Below, one piece after another: positions 8,688 to 16,778 of a stretch of DNA of 64,000 nt. The stretch spans positions 53,890 to 117,889 of the forward strand of contig JAJYIF010000010.1 of the NCBI GenBank assembly GCA_021790195.1, in the 5' to 3' direction. Numbering within the stretch: position 1 is the stretch's first letter; the number at the start of each line of letters is the position of its first letter. Under the pieces are notes generated by a model, which was not told the DNA's origin, searched no databases, and saw only the letters and a program-made list of their open reading frames with translations. Source of the stretch: Nitrospirota bacterium (GTDB lineage Bacteria > Nitrospirota > Thermodesulfovibrionia > Thermodesulfovibrionales > UBA9159). The translations under genes were made by a program, and so were the position numbers.

Positions 8688-10397
8688 ATGGCTAAGATCG
8701 CGATTGACCCCATCACGAGGATTGAAGGACATCTAAGAATCGAGGCCCAGGTCGAAGGCGGCAAGGTCACGGACGCATGGTCATCCGGGACCATGTTCAG
8801 AGGAATCGAGATCATCCTGAAGGGCAGGGACCCGAGGGAGTGCTGGGCGTTAACCTCGCGAATATGAGGGGTTTGAACAACGGTCCACGCACAGAGCTCC
8901 GTGAGAGCCGTGGAAAATGCAGTAGGCGCAACGATTCCTGATAACGCAAGGATCATAAGAAATCTTATTAACGGCATTCAGTACGTCCAGGACCATGTCA
9001 TACATTTTTACCACCTCCATGCCCTGGATTGGGTGGACGTGGTCAGCGCACTGAAGGCCGATCCTGTGAAAACAGCCGCGCTGGCCCAATCCATATCGGA
9101 CTGGCATAATTCGAGCCACAGTTATTTCAAGGATATTCAGACCAGGATCAAGACATTTGTGGAAAGCGGCCAGCTCGGTCCCTTTGCAAGCGGCTATTGG
9201 GGACATCCCGCATACAAGCTGCCCGCCGAAGCGGACCTTATGGCAGTGGCCCACTATCTTGAAGCCCTCGACTGGCAGAAAGACGTCATAAGGATGCAGG
9301 CGTTACTCGGTGCCAAAAACCCTCATCCGCAGACATGGCTTGTAGGCGGCATGGCCATACCGGTCGATCCCAACAGCCAGAATGCCATTAACGCCGGAAG
9401 CATCGCGTTCATGAAGGAGCTTTCGAAGAAGGCCCTCGCGTTTGTCGAGAAGGTCTATATCCCGGATTTGCTTGCCGTGGCCTCCTTCTATAAAGAATGG
9501 GCCACTGTAGGGGGCGGAGTAGGTAACTATCTCAGCTACGGAGAGTTCCAAAACGACAATGTCAGCAACACAACGAACTGCTGGCTCCCGCAGGGTTTCA
9601 TAAGGAACAAGAACCTGGCAAAAGTCGAGCCGGTCGATCAGATAAAGGTCGCCGAAGACGTGGCCCGTGCCTGGTATAAGTACAGCGGCGGAGACCAGAA
9701 GGCACTGCACCCTTATGAAGGAGAAACGAATCCGGACTATACCGGCCCCAAGCCGCCCTATGAATTCCTTGACACCGACAAGAAGTACAGCTGGGTCAAG
9801 GGAGTGGGATATGACGGCCTCAGGACAGAGGTTGGGCCGCTTTCGAGAATGCTCGTCGCATACGGCTCAGGTCACAAGAGGATCAAGGAAGTGGTGGACA
9901 TGGTTCTCCAGAAGCTCGGCGTTGGACCAGCGGCCCTTTTTTCGACTCTCGGCAGGACTGCTGCGCGGGGCGTAGAGACGCTGGTTACAGCGGAAATGCT
10001 GCCGGTATGGATTGACGACCTTGCGGCGAAGATCAAGAGCGGAGACCTCCGCATTCATAACAACGATAAATGGGACCCTTCGACATGGCCGAAGGAGGCC
10101 AAAGGATACGGTTTCCATGAGGCACCCCGCGGCGCTCTCTGCCACTGGGTGGTGATCAAAGACGGCAAGGTCGCAAACTATCAGTGCGTGGTCCCGAGCA
10201 CATGGAATGCGGGACCCCGGGATGCCAAAGGCCAGCGCGGACCATATGAATCAGCACTGCTCGACACGCCGGTCAAAGACCCGAATAAACCTCTGGAGAT
10301 ATTGAGAACAATCCATTCCTTTGACCCCTGCATGGCCTGCGCAATACATGTCCTGGATGCCAACAGGGACGAGATAATCAAGGTCAGGGTCGTATAG
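8688..10397 (+). CDS. hyaB: [NiFe] hydrogenase large subunit with two in-frame TGA codons at the N-terminal CxxC (putative UxxU selenoprotein)
   Basis: 569 codons if TGA at 8865-8867 (codon 60) and 8874-8876 (codon 63) are read through. The start ATG follows AAAGGAGGATTGGA, and the protein begins MAKIAIDPITRIEGHLRIEA, the family N-terminus. Around the TGAs the frame reads RI-(TGA)-GV-(TGA)-TTVHA, against the family motif RxCGxCxxxH: both nickel-ligand cysteines, and nothing else, are TGA. The frame then runs uninterrupted for 506 codons to DPCMACAIH (C548, C551, H554), followed by a 15-residue tail that HyaD would remove. Selenocysteine is the likeliest reading; Cys insertion by a UCA-anticodon tRNA or a doubly mutated gene are alternatives. 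Starting from the GTG at 8901 would lose 71 residues, including both ligands. Confidence 0.85.
8884..8914 (+). promoter_or_regulatory. Candidate bacterial SECIS hairpin inside hyaB
   Basis: TCCACG (8884-8889) pairs with CGTGGA (8909-8914), and inside it GCTC (8896-8899) pairs with GAGC (8905-8908) around the loop CGTGA. A 6-nt bulge lies on the 5' side. The loop begins 32 nt after the first TGA and 23 nt after the second, within the 16-37 nt spacing known for bacterial SECIS elements, and its second base is G as the bacterial consensus asks. Stem stability was judged by eye only. Confidence 0.5.
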
Positions 10398-10405
10398 GAG
10401 GAGCC

Positions 10406-11047
10406 ATGATTAAGAGGATTTATGTCTGGGAGTTTCCCGTAAGGTTGACTCACTGGCTGAACGTACTGAGCATATTGGCGCTGGCAGTGACCGGGATATA
10501 TATCGGCGCTCCTTATCTCTTCGCCGTGAACGAAAACCAGTTCATCATGGCAAAGATGCGGTATGTCCACTTTATCTCCTCATATGTCTTCACTGTGAGC
10601 TTCCTTGTGAGGATTTACTGGATGTTTGCCGGCAATAAGTTCTCACGGTGGAGACAATTTGTCCCTATAAGCAAAGAGCGGCTTGAAACCTTGTATGGCG
10701 CCACCGCTTACTACTGCTTTCTGAGAGAAAAATGTCCTAGAGTGATAGGGCATACCGCGCTTGCGGGCGTTACGTACCTGCTGCTCTTCATCCTTTTCCT
10801 CATCGAGATACTGACAGGGTTCGCCCTTTACTCGCAAAGTCACATAGGCGCTTTCTGGACGCTCATGGGAGGGTGGCTTTTTGCTGTCATGGGAGAAGGA
10901 ACAGTCCGTCTCGTACACCATATGATTACATGGCTTATAGCGGTGTTCGTTATTGTTCATATCTACATCGCCTGGCTTAATGACCTTTCCGAGAGGAACG
11001 GTCTCATGAGCTCGATATTCAGCGGATACAAGTCAGTTGAGGAATAA
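10406..11047 (+). CDS. hyaC: Hydrogenase cytochrome b subunit
   Basis: 213 aa integral membrane protein with four hydrophobic helices. RLTHWLNV, MRYVHFISSYVF and VRLVHHMITW / VIVHIYIAW supply the histidines expected to bind two b-type hemes. The family anchors the small subunit and passes electrons from H2 to the quinone pool. It starts 8 nt after hyaB with GGAGG before the ATG and overlaps the maturation protease by 11 nt. Its presence indicates a respiratory H2-uptake role. Confidence 0.92.
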   Translation: MIKRIYVWEFPVRLTHWLNVLSILALAVTGIYIGAPYLFAVNENQFIMAKMRYVHFISSYVFTVSFLVRIYWMFAGNKFSRWRQFVPISKERLETLYGATAYYCFLREKCPRVIGHTALAGVTYLLLFILFLIEILTGFALYSQSHIGAFWTLMGGWLFAVMGEGTVRLVHHMITWLIAVFVIVHIYIAWLNDLSERNGLMSSIFSGYKSVEE

Positions 11048-11552
11048 GGGCAGACCGGATATTGCCGTACTGGGACTCGGAAACATTCTCTTAAAGGATG
11101 AGGGAGTCGGGGTCAAGGTGGCGGAATTGCTGAAGGAGAGGTTTGCCTTCTCTCCCGAAGTGGAGATTATCGACGGCGGAACTCTGGGCCTCGACCTCCT
11201 TCCCCTCATCGAAGACAGGGGAAAAGTCCTTATCATTGATGCCGTTGATTTCGGGAAAGAGCCAGGATTTATTGCATCAATAGAAGACGATGATATACCA
11301 TCGGTCCTTTCGGCTAAAATGTCCGTGCACAGCATAGGTCTCTCCGACGTCCTCTTTGCGGCGAAATTACTCGGCATAACGCCAGGGAAGCTTTGCCTTA
11401 TAGGCGTACAGCCGCAGTCCCTCGATGTCGGGCTTGATCTCACAGACTGCATCGGTGATAAAATAGAACGACTCATCGACATGGCTATAAACAAGCTGAA
11501 GGAGTGGAATGTAGAATGTGCCTCGCTGTCCCCTCAGAGATTGTCTGCATAA
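11037..11552 (+). CDS. hyaD: Hydrogenase maturation endopeptidase
   Basis: 171 aa from a TTG at 11037 that overlaps the hyaC end. VLGLGNILLKDEGVG is the family N-terminal motif with the metal-binding acidic residue; DGGTLGLDLLPL and HSIGLSDVLF carry the other two nickel-sensing ligands (Asp and His). This protease removes the C-terminal tail of the large subunit after the DPCxxCxxH histidine once nickel is in place. The adjacent large subunit still encodes such a tail, which argues the system is functional. Confidence 0.9.
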   Translation: MRNKGRPDIAVLGLGNILLKDEGVGVKVAELLKERFAFSPEVEIIDGGTLGLDLLPLIEDRGKVLIIDAVDFGKEPGFIASIEDDDIPSVLSAKMSVHSIGLSDVLFAAKLLGITPGKLCLIGVQPQSLDVGLDLTDCIGDKIERLIDMAINKLKEWNVECASLSPQRLSA

Positions 11553-11770
11553 ACGATTTCGTCGCCACCGTAGATGTTCATGGCGCAAGGAGAGAGATAA
11601 GCCTCCTGCTCCTGCCCGAACCGGTTGAGGTGGGGGATTTCGTCATCGTCCATGCCGGCTTTGCGATCCAGAAGATCGACAGAGAGGCGGGCAATGAGGC
11701 GCTCAGGATGATAAGAGAGCTGGTTGAGTCAGAGGAATTCCAGGAACAGTACAAAGAAGATTTCGTGTAG
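11516..11770 (+). CDS. hypC: Hydrogenase assembly chaperone HypC
   Basis: 84 aa when started at the ATG at 11516, giving MCLAVPSEIV. HypC needs Cys directly after the initiator Met, so this start is chosen over one four codons earlier; GGAGTGG lies about 9 nt upstream. HypC/HybG/HupF proteins carry the Fe(CN)2CO unit with HypD and dock on the large-subunit precursor through this Cys and the N-terminal CxxC of the subunit. That docking site is the place where the adjacent large subunit has TGA codons. It overlaps hyaD by 37 nt. Other hyp genes are not in the window. Confidence 0.92.
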   Translation: MCLAVPSEIVCINDFVATVDVHGARREISLLLLPEPVEVGDFVIVHAGFAIQKIDREAGNEALRMIRELVESEEFQEQYKEDFV

Positions 11771-12372
11771 TGAAGAGATATGTCCTTTCCATAACGGGCG
11801 CAAGCGGTTCGGTCTTCGGAATCAGGGTCCTCGAAAATCTCGTCGGTAAGTCTGAAGTCCATTTGATCATCTCCTCCCACTCATTTTCGATAATCAGACA
11901 CGAGACTGGATTGGACTGGAGCGGCAAAACCGACGCTGCCGTCCAGAGCAGGATACGGGCGTATTTTAGATCAAAGAGGATCTTCTATCACAATGAGCGT
12001 GATCTCTCGGCCCCTCTTTCGAGCGGCTCTTTCCTGACGGACGGCATGCTGGTCGTCCCGTGCTCGATGAAGACGCTTTCCGGCATCGCCCAGGGCTATG
12101 CAGACAACCTGACGGAGAGATCTGCAGATGTGACGATGAAAGAAGGCAGGCCTTTGCTTCTCGCGCCGAGGGAGATGCCTTTCAGCGCTATTCATCTCGA
12201 AAATATGCTGAAACTGGCGAGACTCGGAGTGAGGATAGCCCCGCCGGTCCCGGCGTTCTATCACAAACCTAATGACCTTGATGACATCGTGGATTTTGTT
12301 GCCGGGAAGATTCTTGACTCTTTAGGCGTACGGCATAATCTTTTTAAGAGATGGGGCGGTCAGCCGGCTTGA
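11770..12372 (+). CDS. ubiX: Flavin prenyltransferase UbiX
   Basis: 200 aa from a GTG whose first base is the last base of the hypC stop. VLSITGASGSVFGIRVLE is the FMN-binding N-terminus; VVPCSMKTLSGIAQGYADNL, LLLAPREMPFSAIHLENMLKL and PAFYHKP are diagnostic UbiX blocks. The enzyme prenylates FMN to make the cofactor of UbiD-type decarboxylases. It is translationally coupled to hypC, which may tie quinone biosynthesis to the hydrogenase operon, but no ubiD is in view. It converges on and overlaps the next minus-strand gene by 29 nt. Confidence 0.93.
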   Translation: MKRYVLSITGASGSVFGIRVLENLVGKSEVHLIISSHSFSIIRHETGLDWSGKTDAAVQSRIRAYFRSKRIFYHNERDLSAPLSSGSFLTDGMLVVPCSMKTLSGIAQGYADNLTERSADVTMKEGRPLLLAPREMPFSAIHLENMLKLARLGVRIAPPVPAFYHKPNDLDDIVDFVAGKILDSLGVRHNLFKRWGGQPA

Positions 12373-13396
12373 TCTTTACGTCCACGGTCATGCCGAGTCT
12401 GAAAGGCGCCTTTTCCCTGAAGTCGATCTTCACCTGCACGATCTTCATGTCCAGGTTTCTGGCAGGGTTGTTAGGCCTAACCTTTCTCACCCCTGCATAG
12501 TCCGATATCTCCCTCACAACACCCTTAAAGACCTTGCCTTGATATGCGTAAGAGGTCACGTCGACCGGATCGCCCACCTGCATCCTGCCTATATCCGTCT
12601 CATCGACCTCCGCGTTCACCCTTAGCTTATCCACGTCAGCTACAGCTACGATGTAAGGCTGCACGTCCTTGTTCACCATTTCTCCCTTTTGGACATATTT
12701 CCGGATCACTTTTCCAGAAATCGGGGAAGTGATGTACGTCTTTTCCAAAAGTCTGTTGTAATACTCAACTGCTGCATCGGCCTGTTTGACCGCATCCCCG
12801 AGCAGACTCATCGTCTCGGGCTTGGGCCCTTTTTCAAGAAGTCTTTTTTCTTCAGAGGCCTTCTTCACCCTAGCAGCGGAAGTCTTTGCGCTCGTCTCCT
12901 TTTGATCCAGCAGCTGTCTCGACACGGCCCCTTTCCTAAAAAGCTCCCTGTATCTTTCGAGACTTCTCTTGTTATATTCCATTTCCGCCGTAGCGTCTTC
13001 CAGTGCGGCATCAGCGCCTCTGATCTCTTCCTCCCGGGCGCCGGAAGCCACCTCCTTCAGCTTCGCCTTTGAAACCTCAAGCTCCGCCCTGGCCTCCTTG
13101 AGCTTTGCCTGAATGTCTCCATTTTCGAGTCTTGCAACTATCTCGCCTTTTCTGACGTAACTACCTTCTTCAACCGGGATCTCCGCTATTCTTCCGTCGA
13201 TCTCGCTTCCGACCTCGACCTCGCAGCCAGGCATCGCTTCCACTTTTCCCTCAGCGGCTACATAGCGCACCGACGAGTTCTCCGGCGCAACCGCCGCCTG
13301 AGGAGAGCGTGCCGGAGCGCCCGCTCTCCGCCAGAATACGGCATAACCGGACATCGCAATGAGCGCCAATACTGCTGCGATGATAATCTTTTTCAT
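12344..13396 (-). CDS. Membrane-fusion (HlyD/DevB/MacA-like) subunit of an exporter
   Basis: 350 aa. An N-terminal signal anchor (residues about 2-20) is followed by a lipoyl-like half (EVEVGSEIDGRIAEIPVEEG), a long Lys/Glu/Ala-rich coiled coil (about 110-200), the second lipoyl half (TSPISGKVIRKYVQKGEMV) and a beta-barrel domain. It would bridge the inner-membrane ABC permease to the cell exterior. It overlaps the ATPase gene by 4 nt. The gene set (adaptor, ATPase, FtsX-like permease) matches DevBCA and MacAB exporters; the substrate is unknown. Confidence 0.85.
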   Translation of the reverse strand: MKKIIIAAVLALIAMSGYAVFWRRAGAPARSPQAAVAPENSSVRYVAAEGKVEAMPGCEVEVGSEIDGRIAEIPVEEGSYVRKGEIVARLENGDIQAKLKEARAELEVSKAKLKEVASGAREEEIRGADAALEDATAEMEYNKRSLERYRELFRKGAVSRQLLDQKETSAKTSAARVKKASEEKRLLEKGPKPETMSLLGDAVKQADAAVEYYNRLLEKTYITSPISGKVIRKYVQKGEMVNKDVQPYIVAVADVDKLRVNAEVDETDIGRMQVGDPVDVTSYAYQGKVFKGVVREISDYAGVRKVRPNNPARNLDMKIVQVKIDFREKAPFRLGMTVDVKIKPADRPIS

Positions 13397-14067
13397 TCCT
13401 TTATCCTCCCATCTTCCAAAAAAACCGCTCTGTGTGCAAAGCCTTCCGCCTTGGGGTCATGACTTACAATGACGATGCCCTTGCCGAAGTCCTCGGCCAA
13501 CGCCCTGAGAAGCCTCAGGACGTCCATGCCTGTCTTCGAATCGAGATTGGCCGTTGGTTCATCGGCAAGGATCACAGGCGGATCGCCGGCCAAGGCCCGT
13601 GCAAAAGCAACCCTTTGTTTCTCACCTCCGCTCATGTCCGAAGGATAAAAATCCGACCTTTTCCCAAGCCCGACTTTATCGAGAAGCTCCAGGGCCTCTG
13701 TCTTCAGCCTCTTTTTGTCATGATTTTTCAATCTAAGTACTAGCTCCACATTTTCAGCCGCCTTCAGAGACGGGAAAAGATTAAAAGACTGAAAGACAAA
13801 TCCGAAGAAGCGTTTCCGTATATCCGGGAGCGCGTCGCTGCCCAGTCCGCTCACAGTCCTGCCGTCCAAAACTACATCGCCCTGCGACGGATGCAAAATG
13901 CAGCCCATTATAGAAAGCAAGGTCGTCTTGCCCGAACCGGACGGCCCCATAATAAGAAGCAGCTCTCGCCTCTTCAGGGCAAGTGTAACAGAATCCACGG
14001 CGACGACCCGGTTGTCTCCTTCTCCATACACCTTTGTGACATTCTTCGTTTCAAGGATTGTATCCAT
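13393..14067 (-). CDS. ABC transporter ATPase (LolD/DevA/MacB type)
   Basis: 224 aa nucleotide-binding subunit. Walker A GPSGSGKTT, signature MSGGEKQRVAFARAL, Walker B VILADEPTANLD and the H-loop VSHDPKAE are all present. Length and motif context match the small stand-alone ATPases that pair with FtsX-fold permeases for lipoprotein or peptide extrusion rather than import. It lies between the permease (7-nt gap) and the HlyD-type gene (4-nt overlap). Confidence 0.93.
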   Translation of the reverse strand: MDTILETKNVTKVYGEGDNRVVAVDSVTLALKRRELLLIMGPSGSGKTTLLSIMGCILHPSQGDVVLDGRTVSGLGSDALPDIRKRFFGFVFQSFNLFPSLKAAENVELVLRLKNHDKKRLKTEALELLDKVGLGKRSDFYPSDMSGGEKQRVAFARALAGDPPVILADEPTANLDSKTGMDVLRLLRALAEDFGKGIVIVSHDPKAEGFAHRAVFLEDGRIKE

Positions 14068-14074
14068 GCCGACC

Positions 14075-15202
14075 TCACATCCTGAAGACCGTCACCGGGT
14101 CCAATGTCCGCACTTTTCTCACCGAAAAGAAGGCCGAGAGCAAACAGGTTGAAAGAACCACGAAAAAAATTATACCGAAGAGGACCGGGCTCAGATACAG
14201 GCTTACGCCCGCTTTTTCGATGCCGCTCCTGGCGAGCATAATGAGCGTCGAGCCGACGCCAAAGCCTATCACGGCATTTATACAGACCTGAGTGAATATG
14301 ACGCAATAAATATCCCGGTTCCTGGCTCCGAGGGCCTTTAGTGTGCCGAATTCCCTCAAGTGCTCCATGGTATTGGCATAGACCGTCTGCCCGACAATGG
14401 CCCCGCCCACGATCAGGCCGAGGATCGCGGTCAGGAAGAAACCCATTCCTATCCCGGTCTGTATGGTCCAATAGGCAATAGTTCTGTAAATAAAACCGTC
14501 CTTCGTCATCACGTCATTGTTCATCATCGTCTTTCCCAGCATATCGGCCACCTGCTCCCTGTTCGTCCCATACCTGAGTTTTGCGACTATATACGATGTC
14601 TGTCCGCTCTTGACAAGGCCCTGGAAAGACTGGGCCGTATTATATGACATGAACACGACCGGCGCAGTAGTGAAACTCTTGATACCCTCCGATAGCCCCA
14701 CCAGTTCGAACCTCCTGTCGTTGAGCTCCCAGACAGTGCCTTTTTCGAGAGCTCCGAGTCTTTTTTGGGAGGTCACATCGGCTATCATATAATTGCCGCC
14801 CTTCGCGTCCGAAGGACTACCGGCGACCATGGACCATGGGGCGCCCACGCCTGTGTCGGGATTAAACCCTATTATCTGTACCTGCTCCTTGCCGCCGTTG
14901 GAAAGCTTCAGGAATCCCCATGTCATTATCAGCCTGTCCGCCCATAGCACCTCGGGCAAGGCCCTGACTCTGCTGATCCACTCCTCGGGGAAGGGATTTG
15001 TGAAGTCGAAATTCTGTATGTTCTTTGAAGCTACCCATATGTCGGCATCCGTGTGCCGGATTATCGCTGTGGCGTTGCCCATCATTCCGATGTACATCGA
15101 TACCTGGGCAAGCGTCAGGACGGCAGAAAATATTATCCCCGTCAATGTTATGACGAGTCTGCCCCTCTCGTGAAAAAGCGTCTTCCATGCGAGCCAGTAC
15201 AT
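14075..15202 (-). CDS. FtsX/DevC-like ABC permease
   Basis: 375 aa. One N-terminal helix (about residues 15-40) is followed by a large extracytoplasmic domain (about 45-250), then three helices with the FtsX-family core FGTLKALGARNRDIYCVI in the first cytoplasmic loop. This topology is that of MacB/DevC/LolC permeases. The start overlaps the TetR stop by 1 nt, so the repressor and exporter are one transcript. Confidence 0.88.
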   Translation of the reverse strand: MYWLAWKTLFHERGRLVITLTGIIFSAVLTLAQVSMYIGMMGNATAIIRHTDADIWVASKNIQNFDFTNPFPEEWISRVRALPEVLWADRLIMTWGFLKLSNGGKEQVQIIGFNPDTGVGAPWSMVAGSPSDAKGGNYMIADVTSQKRLGALEKGTVWELNDRRFELVGLSEGIKSFTTAPVVFMSYNTAQSFQGLVKSGQTSYIVAKLRYGTNREQVADMLGKTMMNNDVMTKDGFIYRTIAYWTIQTGIGMGFFLTAILGLIVGGAIVGQTVYANTMEHLREFGTLKALGARNRDIYCVIFTQVCINAVIGFGVGSTLIMLARSGIEKAGVSLYLSPVLFGIIFFVVLSTCLLSAFFSVRKVRTLDPVTVFRM

Positions 15203-15873
15203 CAGCCCTTAGCCCTCAACCCGTTCAGTACGAGACCCAGAGCCTCGTTCAGCATCTTTTCGAGCTCAATGCCCGCTATCTCCTCACGGTACACCGGGTC
15301 CTGTTCATAGCTCATGATGATCCCGTTGACGGTGGCCCAGAGAATGTTTGCAACGGCCCAGGGATCGACCTTTCTGTAAATCCCCCTTTTGATTCCTTTC
15401 CGCACCAGGTCTCCGACGATCCCGAGGCATTGCCGCGCCGTCTCCATGCAGTCCTTGAGCAAATCGTCCGATACGCGCGCCCTCAGGTCCGGCTGGCTGC
15501 TCAGGAACATGATCCTGAAATATTTCCGGTTCTTCAGATAAAAACCATAATAGGCGCTCAGGGCATGTTCAACGAGCATGCCGTCGCCGCCATCGATGTC
15601 CTTAAGCCTTCCGAGCTCTCTCCCGAGCAACTTCATGCCCTCCGCCATGATCGAGATATAGATCTCTTCCTTGCTCCCGAAATACAGGTAGATCGTCCCC
15701 TTCGCAAGACGACAGCGCTCCGCTATCTCATCCACCGTCGCGTCCATGAAGCCCTTGTGAAAGAAGACTTCCCTTGCGGCCTTAAGGATGACCCTCCTCC
15801 GCGCCTCGTGCTCCTTCCGCCTTCTCTCGCTTCTTATTATCTGACTGTTATTCATAATATGACTGTTGGTCAT
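15202..15873 (-). CDS. TetR-family repressor heading the exporter operon
   Basis: 223 aa. The N-terminal HTH reads VILKAAREVFFHKGFMDATV, with AERCRLAKGTIYLYFGSKEE, the canonical TetR DNA-binding domain; the remaining helical part is the ligand domain. It is the first gene of the four-gene exporter operon and presumably represses its own operon. The first 12 residues are a duplicated hexapeptide (MTNSHI/MNNSQI), so either Met could be the true start. Confidence 0.9.
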   Translation of the reverse strand: MTNSHIMNNSQIIRSERRRKEHEARRRVILKAAREVFFHKGFMDATVDEIAERCRLAKGTIYLYFGSKEEIYISIMAEGMKLLGRELGRLKDIDGGDGMLVEHALSAYYGFYLKNRKYFRIMFLSSQPDLRARVSDDLLKDCMETARQCLGIVGDLVRKGIKRGIYRKVDPWAVANILWATVNGIIMSYEQDPVYREEIAGIELEKMLNEALGLVLNGLRAKG

Positions 15874-15876
15874 TAT
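15841..15876 (-). repeat. 18-bp tandem duplication with palindrome at the TetR start
   Basis: On the plus strand, CTGACTGTTATTCATAAT (15841-15858) is followed by ATGACTGTTGGTCATTAT (15859-15876), a near-perfect 18-bp tandem copy. The second copy contains the palindrome ATGAC-N5-GTCAT (15859-15873) over the first start codon. It could be an autoregulatory operator; being coding, it may also be simple replication slippage. Confidence 0.45.
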
Positions 15877-16040
15877 ATTAGGCCGGGCTAATGTTTGTCA
15901 AGATTTCTTTCAGAGTGTCCCGGAAAACGGGAACCTTTTGATAATTTCCGCGTATTAATATAAAATCGACCACATAAAAAAGATTTTTTATGGAAGACAA
16001 AGTGACATCATAACTCTTCCCACAGAAAGGATACAAAATC

Positions 16041-16688
16041 ATGAAGAATCGCACTCATGAAAGCACTTCCGACAAAACCTTGAGGAAGAAGTCGGTCTTC
16101 AGAGAATACGCGGAATCGATTGTGTTCGCGCTCGTCCTCGCCTTCTTCATCAGGACCTTTATAGTGCAATCCTTTAATATCCCATCCGGCTCCATGGAGA
16201 ACACCCTCCAGGTCGGTGACTATATAATGGTGAACAAATTTATCTACGGCACAAAACTCCCTTTTACAAACAGGAGGGTCCTCAAGATCCGCAACCCTCA
16301 ACGTGGAGACATAATAGTCTTCAGGTGCCCTGAAGTACAGGACAAGGATCTGATCAAACGGGTCATCGGCACGCCGGGCGACCGCATCCAGATCGTAAAC
16401 AAGCAAGTCTTTATAAACGGAAGCCCCTATTTGAATCCGGCTGAAATCCACAAAGACAACCATATAATCCCCGGGAAACGGGGCCCGCGAGACAATACTG
16501 CTGCGATAACGGTCCCGAAGGACTCCTATTTTGTGATGGGAGATAACCGCGACAACTCCTATGACAGCCGTTTCTGGGGTTTTGTGAGCAAAAGAAATAT
16601 CAAAGGCCTGGCATTCATAAAATATTGGTCCTGGGACAAAGAACTCTCGCGTGTTCGCTGGGGCAATATATTCACTCTTGTCCGTTAG
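16041..16688 (+). CDS. lepB: Signal peptidase I
   Basis: 215 aa. One N-terminal membrane helix (about residues 24-42) is followed by NIPSGSMENTL (catalytic S51), DLIKRVIGTPGD (general-base K106) and MGDNRDNSYDSRFWG, the three family boxes. The enzyme removes Sec and Tat signal peptides at the outer face of the inner membrane. GAAAGGA precedes the ATG. It is divergent from the TetR gene. Confidence 0.95.
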   Translation: MKNRTHESTSDKTLRKKSVFREYAESIVFALVLAFFIRTFIVQSFNIPSGSMENTLQVGDYIMVNKFIYGTKLPFTNRRVLKIRNPQRGDIIVFRCPEVQDKDLIKRVIGTPGDRIQIVNKQVFINGSPYLNPAEIHKDNHIIPGKRGPRDNTAAITVPKDSYFVMGDNRDNSYDSRFWGFVSKRNIKGLAFIKYWSWDKELSRVRWGNIFTLVR

Positions 16689-16740
16689 CGGGTCATCGAA
16701 GAGCCCCGCAGAAGGAAGTTTGATACTTCTCGACTCTTTG

Positions 16741-16769
16741 TTGACAATAGCCGCTTGCGCCGATTAAAT
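16741..16769 (+). promoter_or_regulatory. Promoter upstream of the PlsC-like gene
   Basis: TTGACA (16741-16746) and TTAAAT (16764-16769) are 17 nt apart. The -10 ends 9 nt before the ATG at 16779, so the predicted leader is only about 2 nt, and no Shine-Dalgarno sequence is present. Confidence 0.5.
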
Positions 16770-16778
16770 TAGCCTGTA

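Noticed and set aside
8688..8880. hyaB as a pseudogene or as a frameshift/sequencing error
   Set aside because: There is no frame change; the interruption is two isolated TGA codons precisely at conserved Cys positions, and the remaining 567 codons, the tail for HyaD and all partner genes are intact.
7667..8977. 436-codon minus-strand frame opposite the hydrogenase small subunit
   Set aside because: Cys/Arg-rich composition with no family similarity; antisense shadow of hyaA.
8901..10397. Large subunit starting at the internal GTG at 8901
   Set aside because: That start would remove 71 conserved residues including RIEGH and the N-terminal ligand motif; the ATG at 8688 has a strong ribosome-binding site.
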